Below are positions 17,529 through 26,052 of a stretch of DNA of 64,000 nt, piece after piece. Numbering within the stretch: the first letter of the stretch is position 1; every line of letters begins with the position of its first letter. The notes under the pieces were generated by a model. That model saw only the letters and a list, made by a program, of their open reading frames with translations, ran no database searches and was not told the DNA's origin. The DNA is from Acinetobacter lwoffii. Lineage in GTDB: Bacteria; Pseudomonadota; Gammaproteobacteria; Pseudomonadales; Moraxellaceae. The stretch is taken from positions 62,001-126,000 of the forward strand of contig NZ_JAMXXP010000003.1 in the NCBI RefSeq assembly GCF_024129355.1. The letters are read 5' to 3'. Position numbers and translations under genes: made by a program.

Positions 17529-17861
17529 GATGTCTACATCTGTGTAGTGATCTTTTCAAACTGCATTCTGGCATGAACATCGATGCTTTTGAATATTTGA
17601 TCAACTTAAGTATAAGAATATTAAAATTTTAATTTAAGATGAATAAGGCTTATTATTTAAAACAATATAATTATAATTCAATTTGTTATATTTAAAATTA
17701 ATTTTATCTTTTGCGATAATTCCGACTGACTGATACACATAGGCAATCATCTTATCTTTTATAACAATCAGTTAAGCGTTACAGCCGATGATCCGTTATC
17801 CTTTTGATTGAATATCCCTATACTGCGATATAGGGATAAACAGAAATTTCAAAAAAAAGAT
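17529..17861. other. Intergenic stretch with a 10-bp hairpin
   Basis: AT-rich and without genes. Its one clear feature is the perfect inverted repeat TATCCCTATA (17813-17822) / TATAGGGATA (17829-17838) with a six-base loop. It lies 24 bases after the patatin stop on the minus strand and may serve as its terminator, though no T run follows directly. Confidence 0.5.
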
Positions 17862-18866
17862 TTATTGAGCTTGATGTTCATGTACCACAAACTGTGGAAT
17901 GCGATGTCCTTGAGCATAATCATGTTTTTGGTAGGCTTGTGAAATTTCCATCAACTTTAACTGGGTCGCCTCGGCACCAGCCTGCATGGTGAGTTCCCTG
18001 CCACGTACATCAAAGATATGGCCTTTTTCGCGTAAGTCCGGCTGAATCACCACATCTGCATGCTTTAATTCTTCATGTGCCAGATGTTGCTGCATAATAT
18101 TAATGTTCTGATTAAACAGTCCCCAGACATTGGTGGTTTCCGTGTGAATGGGCTGTGCCAGAATATCCACCGCAATCACAATGTCGGCTCCCAACTCACG
18201 TGCCACATCGACCGGCACCGGACTGACTAGACCACCATCTACATATTCTTTACCTTGAATAATAGTCGGAATAAACATACTCGGAATCGAGACTGAAGCA
18301 CGTACCGCCTGTCCGGTATTGCCATAGTTAAAGACGACTTTCTTGCCTTCTTTCAGCGCAGTTGCTACCACAAACATCGGGATTTTCATGGCTTCAAGCG
18401 GAGTTTGATCGACCTGTAAATTGACATAGTCCTCAACTTTTTTGCCATCAAAAAAGCCTTTTCTGGCCAATTTGATATCACGGACATCATTCGGTCGCAT
18501 GCTGAGAGCAATATTGCGCAGTTCAATCGCCGGTTTACCACTTGCATAAATGGATCCCACGATACTGCCCGCACTGGTTCCAACAATAAAATCTGGTTGA
18601 ATACCCGCTTGTTCCAGTACTTCCAGCGCACCAATATGCGCATAACCACGCGCACCGCCACTGCCTAGGACTAAAGCAACTACCGGACGCTGTTGAGTTT
18701 GCTTGATCTTTTGAAAATCAATTTGATTTGGACGCGCCTGAGCTTCTCCGCGTTGTGCAGCAGGTTGCAGATGACTGGTCGCCGCTTGGGCTGTCATGGG
18801 GGTCGTTTGGCAAGCACTCAGGCCAAATGTACCCAGTATCACCATACTCAACACATATTTCTGCAT
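17862..18866 (-). CDS. Patatin-like phospholipase lipoprotein
   Basis: 334 residues. A lipoprotein signal ends in the lipobox LSAC, with Cys19 as the lipid site, so it sits on a membrane facing the periplasm. The patatin domain follows: oxyanion loop GSGGARG at 68-74, nucleophile elbow GTSAG at 96-100 (Ser98), and the dyad Asp in DGG at 210-212. Patatins hydrolyse phospholipids or other acyl esters. The size and lone patatin domain resemble E. coli RssA/YchK-type proteins, but those lack the lipoprotein signal. Ribosome site GAGGAC nine bases before the ATG. Divergent from chrA. Confidence 0.9.
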   Translation of the reverse strand: MQKYVLSMVILGTFGLSACQTTPMTAQAATSHLQPAAQRGEAQARPNQIDFQKIKQTQQRPVVALVLGSGGARGYAHIGALEVLEQAGIQPDFIVGTSAGSIVGSIYASGKPAIELRNIALSMRPNDVRDIKLARKGFFDGKKVEDYVNLQVDQTPLEAMKIPMFVVATALKEGKKVVFNYGNTGQAVRASVSIPSMFIPTIIQGKEYVDGGLVSPVPVDVARELGADIVIAVDILAQPIHTETTNVWGLFNQNINIMQQHLAHEELKHADVVIQPDLREKGHIFDVRGRELTMQAGAEATQLKLMEISQAYQKHDYAQGHRIPQFVVHEHQAQ

Positions 18867-18989
18867 GCAGAGAATGTCCTCATTAATCTAAAGCAGCATA
18901 GTGTATAAACACATGCATAAATAGTCTGTAGAATTTCGTAAAACTGTCATACAGTTCAGCTACTTTATCTTCATTTTTCCCATAACTGT

Positions 18990-20195
18990 ATGCCTTCAAT
19001 CTCACTGTATCGGATTTTCCTGATTTTCCTGCAACTGGGCTGCATTTCATTTGGCGGTCCGGCAGCACATTTGGTATTTTTTCACCGAAAATTTGTAACC
19101 CAACTGCAATGGTTGAATGACACCCAGTACAGTCAACTGGTCGCTTTGGCGCAACTTTTACCCGGGCCGAGCAGCAGTCAGGTGGGGCTGTCGATCGGTT
19201 ATCTGCAACGGGGCTATACTGGTGCCGTGATCGCATGGCTGGGTTTTACCCTGCCCTCAATGATTCTGATGACCTTGGTAGCACTCTTGGGTCAAAGCTA
19301 TTTTCATATTTTAAACTCAAACAGCTTTCATACCATCCAGTTAATTGTATTTTCTGTCATCGCCTGGGCATTCTGGCAAATGCTGAGAAGCTTCTGTAAA
19401 TCGGCTTGGCAATACGCTGTCTTAATCCTCTCTGTCATATTGTTGATGGTGGTTTCAGTGAGTTTTAACCAGATTCTGGTGATTATGCTGGGCGCAATCT
19501 GTGGACTCATGGCTGGACATTTTTCCCAATCAGATTCGAAACCCAAAGAAATTAACAAAACGGCAATCAGCTCGCCTTATATTCGATCTGCCGCTGCGCC
19601 CTATTGGTTACTGGCATTTATCTTGCCGTTTATTCTACTTCCCTTAGCAGGCAAATTATGGGGTGAATCGGAGCTGCAATTTTTTGCCAATTTCTATCAA
19701 ACCGGTTCATTGGTATTTGGTGGTGGTCATGTGATTCTGCCTTTGCTATATCAGGACTTTGTCACAACCGGTTTAGTCAGTGCACAATCTTTTGATCTTG
19801 GCTATGCATTTGCCCAGCTGATGCCGGGGCCTTTATTCAGTTTTGCCAGTTATATCGGTGCTTTGCTGCCTTGGACGCCTTATGTCTGGCTGAATGCAGT
19901 TTTAGCGACCTGTGCAATCTTTTTACCTTCATTTTTTCTGATCTTTGCCACCTTGCCTTACTGGTCGTGGTTGATGCAGCAGCGCCATATTCATCAGGCG
20001 GTGATGGGCATCAATGCTGCGGTGGTGGGTTTGTTATTGTATTTATTGCTGGATCTTTCACAACGCTATTTTAGTTATGGCTCCGACTTGGTCTTTGTCG
20101 CGGTGATGATTGCCCTGTTACGTTCAAAATTACCGGTCTGGTTCAGCCTGATTTTGGGTTTTGTACTTTATCAAAGTTATTTAAACTTCTTCTAA
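18990..20195 (+). CDS. chrA: Chromate transporter, CHR family (ChrA)
   Basis: 401 residues with two homologous CHR halves. Each has the family signature: FLQLGCISFGGPAAHLVFF with LAQLLPGPSSSQVGLSIGY in the first half, and GSLVFGGGHVILPLLYQDF with FAQLMPGPLFSFASYIGA in the second. About ten to twelve membrane helices. ChrA exports chromate using the proton gradient; some relatives have other roles, and no chrB regulator is near, so resistance is an inference from family. Start at ATG 18990, 123 bases from the divergent patatin gene; no strong ribosome site. Confidence 0.9.
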   Translation: MPSISLYRIFLIFLQLGCISFGGPAAHLVFFHRKFVTQLQWLNDTQYSQLVALAQLLPGPSSSQVGLSIGYLQRGYTGAVIAWLGFTLPSMILMTLVALLGQSYFHILNSNSFHTIQLIVFSVIAWAFWQMLRSFCKSAWQYAVLILSVILLMVVSVSFNQILVIMLGAICGLMAGHFSQSDSKPKEINKTAISSPYIRSAAAPYWLLAFILPFILLPLAGKLWGESELQFFANFYQTGSLVFGGGHVILPLLYQDFVTTGLVSAQSFDLGYAFAQLMPGPLFSFASYIGALLPWTPYVWLNAVLATCAIFLPSFFLIFATLPYWSWLMQQRHIHQAVMGINAAVVGLLLYLLLDLSQRYFSYGSDLVFVAVMIALLRSKLPVWFSLILGFVLYQSYLNFF

Positions 20196-20211
20196 ATAAA
20201 ACTTTGGCACA

Positions 20212-20239
20212 AAAAAGCCCCGAATGATCGGGGCTTTTT
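20212..20239. terminator. Bidirectional terminator between chrA and agcS
   Basis: Perfect 12-bp stem AAAAAGCCCCGA / TCGGGGCTTTTT with an ATGA loop. A and T runs on both flanks let it act for both convergent genes. Confidence 0.92.
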
Positions 20240-20249
20240 ACTTCAAGTC

Positions 20250-21725
20250 TTACCAGATATCTGATTTGACCTTGTCTTTAAATTTAGGATGGTTATCCAG
20301 TTTAAATTCAGGCTCTTTCACACCACGCTTCAACTGACCGGTATAGTCTTTGAGTAGCATCAGCAGGAATGGCATCAGCAACAGGATCGCAATCAAGTTG
20401 ATACTTGCCATCACGCCCATGAACAGATCTGCCATATTCCAGATCAATGGCACACTGGCGATAGAACCGAAATACACCATGACCAATACAAATAAGCGGA
20501 AAATCAACATCACCCGGCTATTGTTATTGATGAACTGGACGTTTCCTTCGGCATAAGCATAGTTACCAATAATCGAAGAATAGGCAAACAGGAACAGAAT
20601 CAAAGCCAGGAAGTCATCACCCCAAGCACCAATCTGGCTTTCAAGCGCCATCTGGGTCAAGGTCACGCCTTCAAAGCCTGCATTTTCATACAGACCCGAA
20701 ACCAGAATAATAATCGCGGTACATGAACACACCACAAAGGTATCTACAAATACTCCGAGCATCTGTACCAGACCCTGGTTGACCGGATGTTTGACATCGG
20801 AAGCTGCAGCAGCATTCGGTGCCGAACCCATCCCTGCCTCGTTAGAGAACAGACCACGCTTGATGCCCATCATCATCGCCATAGATACCATGGCGCCAAA
20901 GAATCCACCAGCGGCGGCTTCAAATTCAAAGGCTTTACTGAAAATGAGCTGGAAGATGGATGGGAGCAGATCGTAATTGATGACCGCAATATACAAAGCC
21001 ACAGCCAGATAAAGCACAGCCATAAACGGCACAAAGCTTTCCGCAACTTTCGCAATCCGTTTAATCCCGCCAAAAATGATCACCGCAGTCATCAAGACCA
21101 GAAACAATCCGACCCAGGAAATTTCCAGATTCAGGCCGCCTAATGGCAGAATCAGGTTCGCCTGATCCCAGCCCCAGGCATGAGAGGTTGCTCCGGTAAT
21201 GGCATTGGCCTGAACTGCATTGAAGACAAAACCATAAGTCGTGATCAATGCAATCGCAAAGACAATCCCGAGCCATTTCTGTTTCAGGCCTTGAGTAATG
21301 TAATAAGCTGGACCACCACGGAATTGCTGGTTTTTGTTATCTCGCACCTTAAACAACTGTGCCAAAGAGGATTCAACAAAAGCAGAACTCATGCCCAAAA
21401 AGGCAGTAAACCACATCCAGAACACGGCACCGGGGCCACCAATCGCAATCGCAATGGCGACACCCGCGACATTGCCCACACCGACCCGGCTTGCCAGTCC
21501 AGTGACAAAGGCCTGAAACGGGGTAATGCCGTGCGTATCCTGAACCTTGCCACGGCTATTTTTCATGACTTTCATGCTGTGCCAGAACAAACGAATTTGT
21601 ACTGCACCCGTCATGATCGTGTAGAAAATACCGACTGCGACCAGAAACACCACCAGAAAATCCCATAAAGGGCCATTCAGGGCATTAATCCAGCCGAGTA
21701 AGGTTTCATTTAACTGATCATTCAT
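20250..21725 (-). CDS. Sodium:alanine symporter, AgcS family
   Basis: 491 residues, about eleven membrane helices. The signature of the family is clear: GVGNVAGVAIAIAIGGPGAVFWMW with substrate and Na+ site residues, FRGGPAYYI, KRGLFSNEAGMGSAPNAAAAS and YAYAEGN. It takes up alanine or glycine with sodium. The ribosome site AAGGA is eight bases before the ATG. It starts 45 bases downstream of the glutamate symporter on the same strand, so the two amino-acid carriers may share a transcript. Confidence 0.92.
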   Translation of the reverse strand: MNDQLNETLLGWINALNGPLWDFLVVFLVAVGIFYTIMTGAVQIRLFWHSMKVMKNSRGKVQDTHGITPFQAFVTGLASRVGVGNVAGVAIAIAIGGPGAVFWMWFTAFLGMSSAFVESSLAQLFKVRDNKNQQFRGGPAYYITQGLKQKWLGIVFAIALITTYGFVFNAVQANAITGATSHAWGWDQANLILPLGGLNLEISWVGLFLVLMTAVIIFGGIKRIAKVAESFVPFMAVLYLAVALYIAVINYDLLPSIFQLIFSKAFEFEAAAGGFFGAMVSMAMMMGIKRGLFSNEAGMGSAPNAAAASDVKHPVNQGLVQMLGVFVDTFVVCSCTAIIILVSGLYENAGFEGVTLTQMALESQIGAWGDDFLALILFLFAYSSIIGNYAYAEGNVQFINNNSRVMLIFRLFVLVMVYFGSIASVPLIWNMADLFMGVMASINLIAILLLMPFLLMLLKDYTGQLKRGVKEPEFKLDNHPKFKDKVKSDIW

Positions 21726-21770
21726 GTCACATCCTTATGAGCCTATGACTCATCGTATCAGGCATAAAAA

Positions 21771-23009
21771 TTATGCAAAAAACTTCAAAATCATCTGAAT
21801 AACAGTAGCATTGATTAAGTCAACGAAGAACGCACCACATAATGGAACAATCAGGAAGGCCTTATGCGACGCACCATACATATTGGTAATCGCCTGCATA
21901 TTGGCAACCGCTGTTGGCGTTGCGCCCATACCGAAACCACAATGCCCTGCTGCAAGTACCGCAGCATCGTAGTTTTTACCCATGATGCGGAAAGTTACAA
22001 AACCGGCATACAAAGCCATGGTGATGGTCTGTGCACCCAGAATTACCATCAGTGGTCCTGCAAGGTCAGCCAATTGCCATAATTTCAATGATAACAGTGC
22101 CATCGCCAAGTACAGCGACAATGAAGCATTACCGAACACATCAATCGCGCGATCGAAAATCTGAACTTTGAAAACACCTTCCAGTACATTACGCAGGATG
22201 ACACCACCCGCCAATGCCCAGACAAATGTTGGCAGTTCAAATGCAGTACCTTTACTGAAACCCGTCATAAACTCTGCAAAAGCCAAACAGCCTGCAAATA
22301 GACCCAAGGTCGTGATTGCATTATCAGCGGTAATTAAACGCACCTGATGCGGATATTCAAACGGTACATATTCGCTGGTGGTGCTGTCCATTGGCGTATT
22401 GTCACGCGTTTCAATTTGCTGATCGGTACGCGCAGTCGCCAGGTTATAACGGTTGATCAGCAACTTGGCTAAAGGTCCGCCAATAATACCGCCGATAATC
22501 AATCCAAAAGTCGCACTGGCCATACCTAGTGCCAAAGCACCTTGAATACCATGTTCAACTTCAAAAATTTCCCCCCATGCACCCGCAGTACCATGACCGC
22601 CGGTTAAGGTAACTGAACCTGCAATCAGGCCAATCAGTGGGTCAATACCAAGCAGTGTTGCCAGACTCATACCGACTGCATTTTGCAAAACAATAAAAAT
22701 CGATATAGCAAACAGGAAAATTACCAGACCGACACCGCCTTCACGCAACTTGGAAAAGTTGGCACTCAGACCGATCGAGGCAAAGAAGATCAGCATAAAA
22801 CTGGTTTGTAGCTCTGAACTGGTGGTGATGCTGTATCCCCACAGTGAATGCACCAGTAATGAGATAATCGCAGCAACCAAACCGCCTGCAACCGGCTCAG
22901 GAATATTGTAGCGCTTTAAAAAATCGATTTTATTAACCAGGAATCGGCCGAGTAACAAAACAATGACTGCGGCAATCAAGGTATAAAATGCGTTAAAAGT
23001 AAAATCCAT
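21771..23009 (-). CDS. gltS: Sodium/glutamate symporter GltS
   Basis: 412 residues. GltS features are present in both inverted halves: FFASIGLSANFSKLREGG, the re-entrant GSVTLTGGHGTAGAWGEIF loop, LYLAMALLSLKLWQLADL, and the second re-entrant loop AAGHCGFGMGATPTAVANM. It imports L-glutamate with Na+. First gene of a likely two-gene unit with agcS. A 900-base non-coding region lies in front and should hold its promoter. Confidence 0.92.
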   Translation of the reverse strand: MDFTFNAFYTLIAAVIVLLLGRFLVNKIDFLKRYNIPEPVAGGLVAAIISLLVHSLWGYSITTSSELQTSFMLIFFASIGLSANFSKLREGGVGLVIFLFAISIFIVLQNAVGMSLATLLGIDPLIGLIAGSVTLTGGHGTAGAWGEIFEVEHGIQGALALGMASATFGLIIGGIIGGPLAKLLINRYNLATARTDQQIETRDNTPMDSTTSEYVPFEYPHQVRLITADNAITTLGLFAGCLAFAEFMTGFSKGTAFELPTFVWALAGGVILRNVLEGVFKVQIFDRAIDVFGNASLSLYLAMALLSLKLWQLADLAGPLMVILGAQTITMALYAGFVTFRIMGKNYDAAVLAAGHCGFGMGATPTAVANMQAITNMYGASHKAFLIVPLCGAFFVDLINATVIQMILKFFA

Positions 23010-23911
23010 AATTTTTTGCCCAAGATGATTTTGAATTTTTTATTTTTCTAAAAGTCATGGAGTGCGCTAGATCCCTAGCTCGCTCATTAGATGTTCATCT
23101 GGAAATATCCTGATTTGATCTATTACCTTTAGAAAAACAAACCGATTTATCATCTCTTTTAAACTTATGAATATCATCATCACGATCATATTCAACAAAT
23201 GAGAGATTTATAAAAGCAACACCTTTTCTATTCAGATACTCAGTCTGTTGGAAAATTGCAGACATTTTTCTAACAGACGCGCATGCTGGTAAAAAAACTG
23301 TGTTTTAAGCTCAAAAAAACATTCAGTGCTTGATGAGTGCTTTCAACCTAAAGACTTCATTCAAGCCATCTGGAATCGCGTTATTTAAAACAGATCTTAA
23401 TCACAAAATGCATGAATTAAGATGAAAAGTCGTACATTATGCTGTTTCTTTGTATCAAGTTTTATTTCTTTTTATTAGCAATAGTTAATTTACCTATAAA
23501 AAATAATTATAAATTCTCATTTTTATATGAAGATTAATCTATATTTTAATTCAAAAAAAATATTAATCTTTTACTCGACACGGAATGAAACAGGGATCTT
23601 GAAATTAAATTATCTTGATTTTCAGTCAAAATAAACCAGTTCTCTGTTTGAAATTGTTATTGTTGAATGGTTCAAGCACTTGGGTTTTAAGCCATTTTTT
23701 AAATCAAAGACCAACATTATGGGTAAATCGATTGCTATCACTGAGGCGATTTAAGCCCAGCTAAAAGCATGCGAAATTTCATTACTCAAGTCATTTTACT
23801 GACAAATTGTTTTTTTCAGCTGGCGGAGAATGAAATTTTCCTATCCCCCGTTCTGTTTGTTTAGTTTATAGTCATTGCAAACTCAATAAGGATATTTGAC
23901 TGGACCTCATA
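23010..23911. other. Long intergenic region (about 900 bases)
   Basis: Between the divergent gltS and nitroreductase genes. It is AT-rich, especially 23440-23580, with no convincing gene. On the minus strand a 56-codon frame (23095-23265, from MSAIFQQTEYLNRKG) and a readable stretch just before it in the same frame, broken by three stops, could be the trace of a decayed gene; this is weak. No RNA gene is recognised, though a regulator or sRNA would fit the space. Confidence 0.45.
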
Positions 23912-24619
23912 ATGGATCAAAATCTTGTTCATGCTGTAGATCACACTATCACCTCTCGCCATTCAGTGCGTGCTTTTTTAAATACCCCCGTTAGTACAGA
24001 CACCTTAAAAGAGATTTTGACGGTGGCCAGCCGCGCGCCCTCAGGAACCAATACCCAACCCTGGAAGGTGTATGTGGTAACAGGCAAAAAGCGCGATGAA
24101 CTCGTGCAACGTGTCTGTCAGGCACAAATGCAAATCTATGCAAATCCTGCATTGTCACAGCAGTATCAGGAAACTTTCGCCTACTATCCTGAACAATGGA
24201 TCTCGCCATTTATTGAACGTCGTCGTGAAAATGGCTGGGGTTTATATGGCTTGCTGAATATTCAAAAAGGCGAAAAGGAAAAAATGGCGCGTCAGCAGCT
24301 GCGTAATTTTGAATTATTTGATGCCCCTGTCGGCTTATTTTTTACTGTACATCGGTCTTTGGCGATTGGGTCCAAAATGGATGTTTCCATGATGATCCAG
24401 AATGTTATGCTGGCAGCAAAAGCCCGCGGTCTGGACACTTGCCCGCAGGCAGCCTGGAATCACTTTCACCCGATCGTGCTTGATCTGGTCGGCGCACCCG
24501 ATGATGAAGAGCTGGTCTGCGGTATGGCACTGGGTTATGCCGACCCAGAGCAAATTATTAACAGCTTTATTACCCCGCGTGTTCCCGTAGAGGAATTTGC
24601 CGTGTTTATCGATGAGTGA
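23912..24619 (+). CDS. Nitroreductase family protein (FMN-dependent)
   Basis: 235 residues. The nitroreductase fold is marked by TSRHSVRAFLNTPV (FMN phosphate site), ASRAPSGTNTQPWKVYVVTG, SMMIQNVMLAAKARGLDTCPQ and GMALGYADPE. These flavoenzymes reduce nitro groups, quinones or other electrophiles with NAD(P)H. The length is slightly above the family mean because of a loop at residues 75-115 (ETFAYYPEQWISPFIERRRE), a feature of the subgroup with nitrobenzoate-type reductases. A hairpin follows the stop. Single gene. Confidence 0.87.
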   Translation: MDQNLVHAVDHTITSRHSVRAFLNTPVSTDTLKEILTVASRAPSGTNTQPWKVYVVTGKKRDELVQRVCQAQMQIYANPALSQQYQETFAYYPEQWISPFIERRRENGWGLYGLLNIQKGEKEKMARQQLRNFELFDAPVGLFFTVHRSLAIGSKMDVSMMIQNVMLAAKARGLDTCPQAAWNHFHPIVLDLVGAPDDEELVCGMALGYADPEQIINSFITPRVPVEEFAVFIDE

Positions 24620-24626
24620 TGCAAGC

Positions 24627-24652
24627 AGGGCTAAGCCAACTTGCTTAGCCCT
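24627..24652. terminator. Hairpin between convergent genes
   Basis: Arms AGGGCTAAG (24627-24635) and CTTAGCCCT (24644-24652), eight-base loop, just after the nitroreductase stop. No strong T run follows, so termination is likely but not certain. Confidence 0.5.
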
Positions 24653-24696
24653 CTGCTCAATCCAGCATTTTTAATATATTAGAGAACGCCCAGCAT

Positions 24697-25914
24697 CTAT
24701 GCATTTTGCAAGATTGGCATCTTTATTTTAAAAATCACCCAAGCGGAAATACCGACAAAAACCAGCATGATCAAGGCCATATTCAACAAAGCATGCCAGA
24801 TCAGAAAATTCAGTAATACACCGCCCAATAAATCACAGACAAATTGCATACTGCCCATAATCGCACTGGCAGTTCCTGCCCGCTCGCCCTGTTCAGCCAT
24901 TGCCAAAGCCATGGCATTCGGACCAGTAAACCCGATAGATGCCACCACAATAAACATGCCTAACAACACCCAGAGCACAGAATCGACGTCCAGACAGCCC
25001 AGCAAGATTAACCCTAATACACCGGCAAACTGCAGGCAGGTGCCGATTTTCAGGCGCTGCAATATCGAGAATCGTCCAGCCAGACGTTTATTCAAGGTCG
25101 AAAACAGCATGATGCCGAAAGCATTGGCACCAAAGGCATAAGCAAACTGCTGCTCGGTCAGTTGATAACGATCCATCAGAATAGTCGAAGAAGCACTGAT
25201 ATAACAGAACATCACCGCACCGGAAAAACAGCCGGCATAGAGCGGGCGTCGAAAGCTGGGATCTTGAAAAATGCACCGGTACAAACTTATAACCTGTTGA
25301 AAGTTCAGCTTGAGACGGCGTTCTGGCTCCAGGGTTTCTTTAAATAGAAAATGTACACAGGCCAGACTCAACAGACCACAGCCCATCAGCACCAAAAAGA
25401 TCATGTTCCATTCATAAAACATCAACACCCAGGCCCCCAGACTCGGGGCGATGATTGGCGCAATCGCAGTCACAATCATCATGCTGGCAAAGGCCTGAGC
25501 TGCTGAATGCATATCCAGACGATCGCGAATTGCAGCGCGTGCCATGACCACCCCGACACAGCCACCGAGAGCTTGCAGAATTCGTGCAGCGATCAGGCTC
25601 CATTCATCCTGCGCAAAGACACACAGCAAACTTGCCACAATGTATAAACACAGCCCAAAATACAGTGGCGGTTTACGTCCAATCCGGTCACTGATCGGAC
25701 CATAAATCAGTTGCCCAATCGCCAGACCGAAGAAATAAGCCGGCAAGCTATTGGAAACCATTTGGGTACTGACACCAAAATCTGCTGCCATAGCCGGTAA
25801 GGCCGAAAGATACATATCAATGGATAAAGGCCCGAGTGCACTTAAGGTCGCCAGCAAAACAATCCAGGACATGGCATAAGGTTGTTGTACTATTTTATTC
25901 GATGTCATAAGCAT
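24697..25914 (-). CDS. Bcr/CflA family multidrug efflux MFS transporter
   Basis: 405 residues, twelve membrane helices. The N-terminal region is that of the Bcr/CflA drug-resistance branch: LLATLSALGPLSIDMYLSALP, then GQLIYGPISDRIGRKPPLYFG, then ILQALGGCVGVVMARAAIRD. Members export bicyclomycin, chloramphenicol, sulphonamides or cysteine with proton exchange; the substrate here is unknown. In-frame starts ATG 25914 and ATG 25908 are both possible. Transcribed away from the FUSC gene, with 138 bases in between for both promoters. Confidence 0.88.
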   Translation of the reverse strand: MLMTSNKIVQQPYAMSWIVLLATLSALGPLSIDMYLSALPAMAADFGVSTQMVSNSLPAYFFGLAIGQLIYGPISDRIGRKPPLYFGLCLYIVASLLCVFAQDEWSLIAARILQALGGCVGVVMARAAIRDRLDMHSAAQAFASMMIVTAIAPIIAPSLGAWVLMFYEWNMIFLVLMGCGLLSLACVHFLFKETLEPERRLKLNFQQVISLYRCIFQDPSFRRPLYAGCFSGAVMFCYISASSTILMDRYQLTEQQFAYAFGANAFGIMLFSTLNKRLAGRFSILQRLKIGTCLQFAGVLGLILLGCLDVDSVLWVLLGMFIVVASIGFTGPNAMALAMAEQGERAGTASAIMGSMQFVCDLLGGVLLNFLIWHALLNMALIMLVFVGISAWVIFKIKMPILQNA

Positions 25915-26052
25915 GAAGATTTAAAGCGCTAATATGCAGACAAATTAACACAGTGCATAGTATGATTTAGCCTGAAATGAAGATTTATAAATATACTATT
26001 TTCATTAGCCTATTCAGATTCAGCTCTAAGACTGCAGTATAAAGGACGACCT

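Noticed and set aside
24767-25141. 124-codon plus-strand frame over the Bcr/CflA gene
   Set aside because: Antisense shadow; no ribosome site and no family features.
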